DNA of 64,000 nt from an uncultured Bacilli bacterium. Its GTDB lineage: Bacteria; Bacillota_I; Bacilli_A; RF39; UBA660. Location: positions 79,513-143,512 of the forward strand of contig CAKOIM010000001.1 in assembly GCA_934086815.1 (NCBI GenBank). The letters are read 5' to 3'. Positions 1 to 9,300 of the stretch are shown in pieces. The translations under genes and the position numbers were made by a program. The notes beneath the pieces are model-generated. The model was not told the origin of the DNA. It ran no database searches and was given only the letters and a program-made list of their open reading frames with translations. Each line of letters starts with the position of its first letter. Position 1 is the first letter of the stretch.

Positions 1-831
1 ATTCAAATACTAGAAGCTTTAAGTTCGATGACTAATAATGGGACAACGATAAAACCATATATAGTTGATAAAATAGTAGATCAAGATAACAATGTTACAT
101 ATGAGGGAAAAAGACAGGTTGTAAATAAAGTTTTTAGTAAAAAGACTACGGAAAAAATGCATGAATTGATGCAAAAAGTTATATATGAAGGTTTATCAAA
201 GGTGTGGGTAACTGAAAATGTTCGTATTATGGGAAAAACGGGTACTGCTCAAATTGCCTCACCTAAGGGTGGATATTTAAATGGTGAATATGACTATATA
301 AAATCTTTTGCAGGAATATTTCCTGTTGATAATCCTAAATATATTGTCTATGTAGCAGGTAAAAAACCAGAAACTAATTTATCTAGTTGGGCAAAGGTTA
401 TTACTACTGCTATCGAAGAGATTGCAAGTTACGCTAAATTAACTGATAATGTTTCAAATAAAGAAAATGAAAAAATAATAACATTAAATAATTATCTAAG
501 TAAACTTACAGATGATTCTATAAGTGATATAGAAAATAAAAAATTAAAACCTATCGTAATTGGAGAGGGTAAATATGTTATAAATCAATATCCATTAAAA
601 AATAATGAAGTATTATCAGGAAGTAAAGTTTTTATAGTAACTAATTCGCAAGATATTACAATGCCTAATATGATTGGCTGGAGCTTAAATGATGTTAAAA
701 CTTTTGCTTCATTAATTGGTTTAAAACTTGAATATAATGGCTATGGTTATGTAATTAGTCAAAGTATAGGCGAGGGTGAAAAACTAGATTTAACTAACAT
801 GACTTTAAATATAGAATTACAAAAAAAATAA
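1..831 (+). CDS. Penicillin-binding protein, C-terminal part (transpeptidase end plus PASTA); 5' end outside window
   Basis: The reading frame is open from base 1 (in frame I-Q-I-L-E-A-L-S-S before the first Met at 28), so this is the C-terminal end of a longer gene. It holds the class B transpeptidase motif KTGTAQ at about 230-250, followed by a degenerate PASTA segment and a clearer one (MPNMIGWSLNDV near 660-700). This architecture matches SpoVD/PBP2-type cell-wall transpeptidases, which cross-link peptidoglycan outside the membrane. The SxxK and SxN motifs would lie upstream and cannot be seen. A separate N-terminal half of a related protein lies at 58678-59586; the two are not shown to be one gene. 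An intrinsic terminator follows directly. Confidence 0.85.
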   Translation: MQILEALSSMTNNGTTIKPYIVDKIVDQDNNVTYEGKRQVVNKVFSKKTTEKMHELMQKVIYEGLSKVWVTENVRIMGKTGTAQIASPKGGYLNGEYDYIKSFAGIFPVDNPKYIVYVAGKKPETNLSSWAKVITTAIEEIASYAKLTDNVSNKENEKIITLNNYLSKLTDDSISDIENKKLKPIVIGEGKYVINQYPLKNNEVLSGSKVFIVTNSQDITMPNMIGWSLNDVKTFASLIGLKLEYNGYGYVISQSIGEGEKLDLTNMTLNIELQKK

Positions 832-858
832 CTGCATTAATTATGCAGCTTTTTTATT
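832..858. terminator. Intrinsic terminator after the PBP gene, overlapping the rpmB stop
   Basis: Stem CTGCAT/ATGCAG with a five-base loop, followed by C and a T-run on the + strand. The hairpin includes the rpmB stop codon, so it may serve convergent transcripts. Confidence 0.7.
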
Positions 859-1011
859 TATTGTTCTTGCTTCTCTAGCACTAATAATTACTTTTTCTCC
901 ATTAATAGTCTTTTTTTGTAAGTTTGGTTTTTGTTTCATTTTAGTAGCATTTAAAGCATGTGATCTTCTATTACCAGTTAAAGGTTTTTTAGTAGTTACT
1001 TTTGTAGCCAT
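841..1011 (-). CDS. rpmB: 50S ribosomal protein L28
   Basis: A 56-aa protein beginning MATKVTTKKPLTGNRRSHAL, followed by the L28 signatures N-x-T-K, PNLQK, and the C-terminal V-x-x-S-A-R-x-x-R-T block. It is a component of the large ribosomal subunit. The start at 1011 is set by an AGGAG ribosome binding site (complement of 1019-1023) eight bases upstream. It is a short L28 (about 62 aa is usual) without the zinc-binding Cys pairs of some Gram-positive L28 forms. It is convergent with the PBP gene and shares its terminator hairpin. Confidence 0.85.
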   Translation of the reverse strand: MATKVTTKKPLTGNRRSHALNATKMKQKPNLQKKTINGEKVIISAREARTINKKAA

Positions 1012-1110
1012 TTTCTCACTCCTTTTCGTTACTTACTAATTTTAACAATATATTCTATTTTTGTCAAACAATATTATGCATTATGCTAGAAAATTTATAA
1101 TGATTTAGTA

Positions 1111-1166
1111 TCTCTTTGACAACCACACTGAAAAATGGTATAATTTCAGTGTGGTTGTCAAAGAGA
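1111..1166 (+). promoter_or_regulatory. Consensus sigma-A promoter inside a 23-bp perfect inverted repeat (AbiE operator)
   Basis: Positions 1111-1133 and 1144-1166 are perfect reverse complements, separated by 10 bases. The left arm holds the -35 TTGACA (1116-1121). Seventeen bases later is TATAAT (1139-1144), which ends in the first base of the right arm. AbiEi antitoxins are known to repress their own promoter by binding inverted repeats, so this is very probably the AbiEi operator. Confidence 0.88.
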
Positions 1167-1176
1167 AGGGATTGAG

Positions 1177-1974
1177 ATGAAAAAGGAAGATAAGATTAAT
1201 TACAATGTAGATAGTGTGATTCTTAAAAATTATGTAGAAACAATTAATTCAATTAAAGACCCTATGAATCAAATTAAGAGTCAACTATTAAAGTCTAAGC
1301 ATAAGCAGTTAAATAGTATTAACGAAATGTCTAATGCTATAAAAAAACTAATAATTAAATATCCAAATGAACAATCCAAGATATATATTGATGTTATAAA
1401 ACAAATAATGATTATCAATAATGGGATGATTTCGACGAGAATGATAGAGCCATTAAATATAAGTAGACAATATCTTTCAATTATGGAAAATAATCATGAT
1501 ATTGAAAAGATTTCAAGAGGACTTTATCTTTCTCCAAGCACTTTTGAAGATAGCTATTTTTCTTTTCAACAAAAATATAAAAAAGCTATTTTTTCACATA
1601 TGAATGCATTATATTTTTATGGTATGACTGAAGAATTTCCATACAATTATACCGTAACTGTTCCTCAAAGTTATCATACTAATGTTGTAAATGAAAAATG
1701 CAATGTATTTTATGTTTCAGATGATATATATGAAATGGGAGTAGTTGAAATAGAAACGCCAAACGGAAATAAAATAAGGACATATGATATAGAAAGATGT
1801 ATTTGTGATATTATAAGATCAAAAAATAGAATGGATTTAGAACAAGTTAAAAAGACCATTAAACAATATATAAAATCTCGTGATAAAGATATTGCAAAAT
1901 TATCTAAATATTCAAAAAAGATGGGAATAAACGATAAAGTAATGACAATGGTAGAGGGAGCATATTATGAATAA
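1177..1974 (+). CDS. abiEi: AbiEi-type antitoxin / autorepressor (type IV toxin-antitoxin)
   Basis: A 265-aa protein. After a helical N-terminal segment comes a winged-helix-like region (about residues 75-125, NNGMISTRMIEPLNISRQYL then SRGLYLSPSTF) and the AbiEi core (HMNALYFYGMTEEFPYNYTV, then IRTYDIERCICDIIRSKNRM). In this family the protein neutralises the AbiEii toxin without a stable complex and represses the operon. The start at 1177 follows an AAGGG site. The stop overlaps the start of the downstream toxin by eight bases, typical of the pair. The N-terminal ~70 residues are longer than in many AbiEi proteins. Confidence 0.85.
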   Translation: MKKEDKINYNVDSVILKNYVETINSIKDPMNQIKSQLLKSKHKQLNSINEMSNAIKKLIIKYPNEQSKIYIDVIKQIMIINNGMISTRMIEPLNISRQYLSIMENNHDIEKISRGLYLSPSTFEDSYFSFQQKYKKAIFSHMNALYFYGMTEEFPYNYTVTVPQSYHTNVVNEKCNVFYVSDDIYEMGVVEIETPNGNKIRTYDIERCICDIIRSKNRMDLEQVKKTIKQYIKSRDKDIAKLSKYSKKMGINDKVMTMVEGAYYE

Positions 1975-2794
1975 TTCAGCACAATCAATTAAAGACAAAC
2001 TTAAAAATATTTCCAAAAATAAAAATGTGGATTTTAACTCAGTTATGAGATTTTATATGTATGATAGATTTGTTGAACGTTTATCCAAAAGCAAATACAA
2101 GGATAATTTCATCTTAAAAGGTGGATTTTATTTAAGTAATTTATTTGGCCTTGATAATAGAAGTACTATGGATATAGACACGGCAATAAGAAAAACAGAA
2201 TTTAATGAAGAAAATCTTATTAAAATGGTAAAAGAAATTATTGATATAGATTTAGATGATAATGTAAAATTTAAAATTGAAAAAATTGAACCAATTCGTG
2301 ATGAAGATGAATATGGTGGATTAAGAATTACAATTAACTTTATGTTAGAAAATATTAAAGATAAATTTCATATTGATTTAGCAACAGGAGATCCAATATA
2401 TCCTGGACCAGATGATTATAAATATGAATCTTTGATTGAAAATGAAATTTATAAAGTCTGGGCATATAATCTTGAAACTGTTCTTGCTGAAAAAATAGAA
2501 ACAATTCTTAGTAAACTTGAAACTAGTAGTAGAATGAAAGATTATTATGATATTTATTTAATATATAAATTTAAATTTGATAAAATAAATAAAGACAAAT
2601 TTAAGGGAGCTATTGAAAGGACTTTTAGAAAAAGAAAATTTAATGATAATTTAATTAGAAATTTAAATATTGTTAAAGAAAGTAGTATATTAAAAAATAA
2701 ATGGTTAAGTTATTCAAGAAAAAATAGTTATGCTAGAAAAATTGAATTTGAAGAAACTTTAAAATGTTTAGAACAATTTGTTAATATAATATAA
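1967..2794 (+). CDS. abiEii: AbiEii-type nucleotidyltransferase toxin
   Basis: A 275-aa nucleotidyltransferase-fold protein. Motif KGGFYLSNLFGLDNRSTMDI (about residues 50-70), with its D-x-D, matches the GG...S/T-x-D-I-D signature of AbiEii/DUF1814. Later come HIDLATGDPI (about 137) and ETVLAEKIETIL with SRMKDYYDIY (about 170-195), also diagnostic. Family members use NTP and cause reversible growth arrest; in phage defence this aborts infection. It is translationally coupled to the antitoxin by an eight-base overlap and followed by a strong terminator, so the two genes form a closed cassette. Confidence 0.87.
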   Translation: MNNSAQSIKDKLKNISKNKNVDFNSVMRFYMYDRFVERLSKSKYKDNFILKGGFYLSNLFGLDNRSTMDIDTAIRKTEFNEENLIKMVKEIIDIDLDDNVKFKIEKIEPIRDEDEYGGLRITINFMLENIKDKFHIDLATGDPIYPGPDDYKYESLIENEIYKVWAYNLETVLAEKIETILSKLETSSRMKDYYDIYLIYKFKFDKINKDKFKGAIERTFRKRKFNDNLIRNLNIVKESSILKNKWLSYSRKNSYARKIEFEETLKCLEQFVNII

Positions 2795-2801
2795 GTGGCA
2801 A

Positions 2802-2840
2802 TAGTGCAAAAAGCAAGAGGGTACTCTTGTTTTTGTACTA
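2802..2840. terminator. Bidirectional terminator between the AbiE operon and the convergent membrane gene
   Basis: Inner stem CAAGAG-GGTA-CTCTTG with flanking AAAAA/TTTTT continuing the stem and a T-rich tail on either strand. Confidence 0.75.
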
Positions 2841-3479
2841 TTTTAATTTTAAATTTGGAAATCTATCTTTAACTTTCCAGTTAGGGTAATTTTTATCAAG
2901 CCATTTATCTATGTTAGTCGAAGCTTTAACAATTTTATGTCTTTTAGTATATCTATTAATAATTAAGGAAGTGTATCCAATATCAATGATTAAAAGAACT
3001 AGTAAGAAAATAGTTATGATTTTAAAATTGTAGTTATAAGCTTTGTTAAATATTTTAAGATATATATTTAGACCATATTTAATCCAAAGGGCTGAAAGTA
3101 AGCCCCATACTAAACAGTAAGGCGGATATATTTTGCCTCCAATATTAAATTTCATGTTTTTATAATTCCATGTATAAATGCTAAAAAATTTATCTTGAAA
3201 AACATAAGCAATATATTCAAATGTAGAACCAATTATTATTCCTAAAATTAAGATAAGTAAAAAATTATTGTCTTGGAACTTATATAGTAAAAGGGTACTT
3301 AGTATTAAACCAATACCGTATATTGGTTTAAATGGACCAAACCAAAGACCGGGTTTATTCATAAGTTTTCCATTCATGAGAAAATGTGCAGTTACTTCAA
3401 AAATATAACCGAAGAAAGAACCAATTATAAATAACCATACAATGTGATATATAATGTGGGATTTCATAGACTTCACCAT
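2838..3479 (-). CDS. Polytopic membrane protein of the putative ABC-transporter type IV (CmpB-like) family
   Basis: A 213-aa protein with about five hydrophobic segments. The N-terminal part carries GSFFGYIFEVTAHFL and, near residue 45, PGLWFGPFKPIYGIG. That spacing of G-x-x-x-E and the GP-x-x-PIYG motif fits the family annotated as putative ABC-transporter type IV (PF06541), whose role is unknown. An alternative start at 3467 (Met5) has GGTGAAG just upstream and may be the real one. It is convergent with abiEii and divergent from dnaE. There is no ATPase partner next to it. Confidence 0.65.
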   Translation of the reverse strand: MVKSMKSHIIYHIVWLFIIGSFFGYIFEVTAHFLMNGKLMNKPGLWFGPFKPIYGIGLILSTLLLYKFQDNNFLLILILGIIIGSTFEYIAYVFQDKFFSIYTWNYKNMKFNIGGKIYPPYCLVWGLLSALWIKYGLNIYLKIFNKAYNYNFKIITIFLLVLLIIDIGYTSLIINRYTKRHKIVKASTNIDKWLDKNYPNWKVKDRFPNLKLK

Positions 3480-3521
3480 TTATATTATGACCTAAAAATA
3501 AATAAATATTATATTAAACTA

Positions 3522-3550
3522 ATGACATTTAGAAAGATATTTGATACACT
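3522..3550 (+). promoter_or_regulatory. Probable promoter of dnaE-polC
   Basis: ATGACA at 3522-3527, 17-base spacer, TACACT at 3545-3550, then GAGGAG before the ATG at 3568. Both hexamers match imperfectly. Confidence 0.4.
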
Positions 3551-3567
3551 TAAATTGAGGAGAAGTT

Positions 3568-6393
3568 ATGTACGTACCACTAAAAATTACAACTGATTAT
3601 AGTCTTTTAAATAGTTTAATTAAGATTAATGACTTAATTGATTTTTTAGTTAAAAAAAATATTTATGCATGTGGTATATGTGATGATAATCTAGGCGGAG
3701 TTTTAGAGTTTTATTTTGCCTGTAAAAAAAATAATATTAAACCTATAATTGGTTTAAATATTAAAGTTTTAGATAAAGATATTTATTTGTATGCTAAAAA
3801 TTATACTGGTTATCAAAATTTAATAAAGGTTAATGAAAATACTGAAATAACCTTGGATGATTTATTAAATTTAGACAATATAATAATTATTTTGCCTAAA
3901 GCTTCGTGGGAATACTATAAAATATTAAGGATAAAGGAAGATGTATATTTAGGTTATCAAAGTCCAGTAGAACTTGAACGGATAAAGAATATTAATAAAA
4001 GAGTTTATATTAAAAATATTAAGTGTTTAAATGCTAATGATAATAAGTATTTAAAATATTTATGTATGTTAAAGCATGATAATACTTATGAAGATGACTT
4101 TGCTTATATAGATACAAATATTAATTTGGGATGTTTAGAAAAGATAGTTAATGATATAAATATTGAAATAAAAAGACAAGATGATATACCCGTATTTCAT
4201 GAAAATTCTAAAGAATTTTTAAGAACACTTGCCTATAAAGGTTTAACTAAAAGGCTTAATAATAAATTAACTCAAAAGTATATTGATAGATTAGAACATG
4301 AACTTAGTGTAATTGAAAAAATGGGTTATGTAGATTATTTTTTAATTGTCTATGATTATGTTTTATATGCTAAAAAGAATAATATTTTAGTTGGCCCAGG
4401 AAGAGGATCTGCGGCCGGGGCTTTACTTAGTTATGCAATTGGTATAACTGAAATAGATCCTTTAAAGTATGATTTATTATTTGAAAGATTTTTAAATCCG
4501 GATCGGGTAAGTATGCCTGATATTGATATTGACTTTGAAGATACCAAAAGAGAAGAAGTTATTAATTATGTACGAGAAAAATATGGTTTTGATCACGTTG
4601 CTTTAGGACGAACATTTAGTACATTTAAAAGTAAACTTATTTTAAGAGAGTTAGCTAAGGTTTTAAAAATTAATCCAGATTTAATTGATTCATTTTTAAA
4701 AAATATAAGTTCTAGTTTAAGTTTAAAAGATAATTTAAAAAATGAAGTAGTAAGTAAATATATAAATAATTATAAAGAATTAAAAAAATTATATAGTATA
4801 GCAATTCACTTAGAGGGATTAAAGAAAAATACTTCGGTGCATGCGGCCGGAGTTGTCATATCTAAATATAGTCTTAATACTTTAATTCCTGTAAGTAAAC
4901 ATAATGATGAAATAATAACCGGAGTTCCTTTGGATAATTTAGAAAACTTGGGTATTTTGAAAATGGACTTTTTAGCCCTTCGAAATTTAACTTTAATTCA
5001 TAAAGTCCTAGATTTAATAGGAAAAGTAAATCTTAATAATATAGATTTTAATGATAAACAAGTTTTAAATCTTTTTGCCGAAGGGAAAACTGAGGGAATA
5101 TTTCAATTTGAAACACCACTTTTAAAAAACTTAGCCAAAAGATTAAAACCAGATTGTTTCAATGACTTAGTAGCTTTGTTAGCCTTAGGTAGACCGGGCC
5201 CAATAGTATTTGCTGATACGTTTATTAAAAGAAAACAAAAAATAGAAAAAGTTACGTATTTAGATAATTCTTTAGAAAATATATTAAAAGATACATATGG
5301 AATTATTTTATATCAAGAACAAATAATGAATATATTAAAAGATATCGCTGGTTATAGTTATGCTGAGGCCGATATAATAAGAAGAGCAATTTCTAAGAAA
5401 AAGGAAATTGTTATTTCAAAAAATAAAGAAGAATTTTTAAGAAAGGCTCTAAGTCGTGGCAAAAGTAGGGATATAGCTAATAAGATATATGATGATATAG
5501 CTAGGTTTGCAAGTTTTGGTTTTAATAAATCTCATTCGGTATCTTATGCTTATTTAGCGTATCAAATGGCTTATTTAAAATGCTATTATCCAAAAGAATT
5601 TATAATTGTTATGTTAAATGAGAATGTAAGTCAAGATAACTACAATCTTTATATCAATTATTTAAAAAGTAAAAATATAAAAGTCTTAAAACCAGATATT
5701 AATTATAGTGAGAAAGATTTTTCAATAAAAAATAATAATTTAATAATGCCTTTATGGAAAATTAAAAATATATCTAAAAATATAGCAGATAATATTGTTT
5801 TAAATAAAGAGCAAAAGTATTCTGATTTTTTTGAGTTTGTAAGTATAACAAAAGATTTTACAAATAAAGTTATTTTAGAAAACTTAATTAAAGCCGGAGC
5901 TTTTAATTCTTTAAAGGTAAATGAAAGAACCTTAATGGAAAACTTAGATCAGGCTCTTAATTATGCTGAACTTGATGAGGGAATGGGATTTATAAAAAAA
6001 CCTGTTTTGATTGAATATCCAGAGTATGATAAAACTATTTTAAGAAATAATGAATTATCTAGTTTTGGTTTTTATGTTAGTAATCATCCAGTCTTAGCAT
6101 ATTATAAAAAAGATTATGTTAAATTAGTTGATATTGAAAAAAAATTATTTAAACGAATTAAAGTTTTAGTTTATATAGAAAATATTAAAAATATTAAAAC
6201 AAAGAAAAATGAAGATATGGCTTTTATAAAAGCTAGTGATGAAACTAGTGTTTTTGAATTTAATGTATTTAGTAATAAATATTATCTTCTTAAAGATTTA
6301 AAGATTTATGATATAGTAGAGTTGTATGGTGAAGTTTCTAAATATTATGATAAAATAACTTTTAAAGTTAATGACATTAGGAAGGTGGGTTAA
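3568..6393 (+). CDS. dnaE: DNA polymerase III alpha subunit, DnaE type
   Basis: A 941-aa C-family polymerase. The N-terminal PHP domain is recognisable (DYSLLNS at residue 9; GICDDN near 38; KPIIGLNI), but the metal-binding His residues are replaced, so a PHP exonuclease is unlikely. The polymerase core has GPGRGSAAGALLSYAIG (about 275) and PDIDIDFED (about 315), giving the catalytic aspartates, followed by FASFGFNKSHSVSYAYLAYQ (about 650), a helix-hairpin-helix region, and a C-terminal OB fold (about 860-930). It is shorter than Bacillus DnaE (about 1115 aa). In Gram-positives DnaE extends primers before hand-off to PolC, and here polC starts at the very next base. Confidence 0.93.
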   Translation: MYVPLKITTDYSLLNSLIKINDLIDFLVKKNIYACGICDDNLGGVLEFYFACKKNNIKPIIGLNIKVLDKDIYLYAKNYTGYQNLIKVNENTEITLDDLLNLDNIIIILPKASWEYYKILRIKEDVYLGYQSPVELERIKNINKRVYIKNIKCLNANDNKYLKYLCMLKHDNTYEDDFAYIDTNINLGCLEKIVNDINIEIKRQDDIPVFHENSKEFLRTLAYKGLTKRLNNKLTQKYIDRLEHELSVIEKMGYVDYFLIVYDYVLYAKKNNILVGPGRGSAAGALLSYAIGITEIDPLKYDLLFERFLNPDRVSMPDIDIDFEDTKREEVINYVREKYGFDHVALGRTFSTFKSKLILRELAKVLKINPDLIDSFLKNISSSLSLKDNLKNEVVSKYINNYKELKKLYSIAIHLEGLKKNTSVHAAGVVISKYSLNTLIPVSKHNDEIITGVPLDNLENLGILKMDFLALRNLTLIHKVLDLIGKVNLNNIDFNDKQVLNLFAEGKTEGIFQFETPLLKNLAKRLKPDCFNDLVALLALGRPGPIVFADTFIKRKQKIEKVTYLDNSLENILKDTYGIILYQEQIMNILKDIAGYSYAEADIIRRAISKKKEIVISKNKEEFLRKALSRGKSRDIANKIYDDIARFASFGFNKSHSVSYAYLAYQMAYLKCYYPKEFIIVMLNENVSQDNYNLYINYLKSKNIKVLKPDINYSEKDFSIKNNNLIMPLWKIKNISKNIADNIVLNKEQKYSDFFEFVSITKDFTNKVILENLIKAGAFNSLKVNERTLMENLDQALNYAELDEGMGFIKKPVLIEYPEYDKTILRNNELSSFGFYVSNHPVLAYYKKDYVKLVDIEKKLFKRIKVLVYIENIKNIKTKKNEDMAFIKASDETSVFEFNVFSNKYYLLKDLKIYDIVELYGEVSKYYDKITFKVNDIRKVG

Positions 6394-9300
6394 ATGAAAG
6401 ATGATGTAAAAAGATTTTTAACAAGTATTAATTGTGTTGATGATGCATTTAATGAAATTTCTTTAGATAAAGTAGTTTTAAAAAAACAAGAAAATAAATT
6501 TATAGTCTATTTAAAGAGTGAAAATGCTTTAGAAATAGAAGATGCTAATAAACTTTTTTTAAGTGCTTTAAATGGAATAAATGGTGTTAATAAATGCGAA
6601 ATTGTTTTAACGTATAAACAAGTTTCTGAAAGTGTAGTTATTAATTATTTGAATTACTTAATTGATGAAATAATTATAAGAAGACCAAGTTTAATTAGTA
6701 TAAAGAAAAGTAAAATAGAAATAAATAATAATATCATAACTTTTTATGTATTAAATGATTTTGAAAAAAATGATTTATTGAATGAATGTAATAATTTAAT
6801 AAATCAATTAAAAAGATATGGCTTGGGTGAATTTAATGTTGATATTTTAATAAGTTTAGATGAACAAAAAAGTTTACAAGAAGAAATTATACATGAAAAA
6901 GAAAGTGTTAATATAAAAAAAGAAGAAAGTAAAATAATATTGGGTTCACATAAAGATGGTGATGTTACACAACTAAATAATATTTTAGGGGAAGTTAAAA
7001 ATATTATTGTGGAAGTTTATATATTTCAAAAAGAAGTTATTGAAAGACAAGGGAAAAAAGGACCAATATTTATAATTAATTTAAAAGTAAGTGATAAAAC
7101 AGATAGTTATTTAATGAAAATAGTTAGGTTTAATGAAGAAGAATTTATTGGTATTAATAAAAAATTAAATGTTGGTTCTTGGTATAGAGTTCATGGACAT
7201 ATAATGATGGATCAATACTTAAAACAAATGATTATTGATGCAAGAAATATAGAAATAATAGATTCTAAAGATGAAGTAATAAAAGATGAAGAAGAAAATA
7301 AAAGAGTAGAATTACATGCTCATAGTATGATGAGTATGATGGATGGGGTTATATCTGCATCTGATTTAGTTAAGTTTGCATCGAAGTTAGGTCATAGGGC
7401 TTTAGCTATTACAGATCATAATGTTTTACAAGCTTATCCGGATATTTATAATCAAGTTAATAAAATTAATAAAGGAAAAGAGGATAAAGATAAGTTTAAA
7501 GCTTTGTATGGGGCAGAATTAAATGTTGTAGATATTGAAGCTAATATTGTTTTTTCTAATAAAGAATTTAAATTGTTTGATCAAGAATATGTTGTATTTG
7601 ATACGGAAACAACAGGACTTAATAGTGGAATTGACCAAATGATAGAAATTGGGGCTGTAAAGGTTAAAAATAATGAAATAATAGCTAGGTTTGATGAACT
7701 TATATCGTGCAATAAACCTTTGCCTAAGATTATAACGGAACTTACTAATATTAGTGATGATATGTTAGAGGGAAAAGATAATGAAGAAATTGTTACGAAA
7801 AGATTTTTAGAGTTTGTTGGTGATTTGCCATTAGTTGCTCACAATGCAGAGTTTGATATATCATTTATTAAAAGTGCTTGTAAAAAATATAATTTAGGTG
7901 AATTTAATAATACGGTAATAGATACGATGGGCCTTGCTCGTAATATGTATCCGGATTGGCGTAATCATAAGTTATCTACTTTAGTTAAAAATTTAAAAGT
8001 AGAATGGGATGAAGATAAACACCATAGAGCAGATTATGATAGTGAGGGAACAAGTAAATGTTTTTATCAAATGCTTTATGAATTAAGAGAACAAAATATT
8101 CATACTACAATAGATTTAGAAAAACTTGCTGATAAAGAAAATGCTATAAAGTTTGCAAGACCTTTTCATTTAACTGTTATTGCTAAAAATGCTATTGGTT
8201 TAAAAAACTTGTTTAAAATAATTAGTTTAGCAAATACAAAATATTTATATAAGGGTAAAGAACCTAAAATACCAAGAAGTGATTTAATGTCTTTAAGAGA
8301 AGGCCTTATTATTGGTAGTGGTTGTACAAATGGAGAAGTATTTGAAAAAGCCTATGGAATGCTTGATGATGAATTATATGATTTAATGAATTTTTATGAT
8401 TATATTGAAGTTAATCCGGTTAATTGTGCAACTCATTTAATTGGTGATAATAAAAAGTTTCATAATATTTTAGAATATAATGGGTATGTTTCAAGGTTAG
8501 TTAAGACTGCTAAAAAAATGGGGAAATTAGTCGTAGCTTCTGGGGATGTTCATAATTTAAGACCCGATGATTTAATTTATCGTAAAGTTATAATTCATCA
8601 AAAAACTAATGGTAAATTACACCCTTTAAATCGAAAAGATATTGAAATACCTAATATGTATTTTATGACAACTAAAGAAATGCTAGATGCTTTTAGTTTT
8701 TTAGGTGATGAATTAGCCAAAGAAATAGTAGTTACTAATCCGAATGCTATCGCAAATACGGTTGATCATTTACAAATTATTCGAGATAAATTATATACTC
8801 CAGTATTAGAAAACTCTGAAGAAATTACAAAAGAAATGGTTTATAATAAAGCTCATGAAATATATGGAAGTGTTTTACCTAAGATAATTGAAGAAAGGCT
8901 TGAAGCAGAACTTGCTGGTATAATTGGTGGGGGATATGATGTTATTTATTTAATCGCTGAAAAATTAGTTAAAAAGAGTAATGAAGATGGTTACTTTGTT
9001 GGTTCTCGTGGTTCGGTTGGTTCAAGTCTAGTCGCAACAATGATGGGTATTACCGAGGTAAATGGATTACCACCTCACTATGTATGTCCAAGTTGTAAAA
9101 AATCATATTTTGAAGATGAATCAGGTGAAACATTAGCTAATCTTTATCCAAGTGGCTATGATATGCCCGATAGAAAATGTGTTTGTGGTACAAAATTAAA
9201 AAAAGAAGGACAAGATATGCCCTTTGCAACATTCCTTGGATTTAAAGCTGAAAAAGTACCAGATATAGATTTAAACTTTTCCGGAGATAATCAAGCTGAT

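Noticed and set aside
1..831. PBP C-terminal fragment at the window start as the missing half of the truncated PBP at 58678
   Set aside because: It lies 58 kb upstream on the same strand with housekeeping genes between. Its frame continues out of the window, so it is more simply the end of a separate complete gene.
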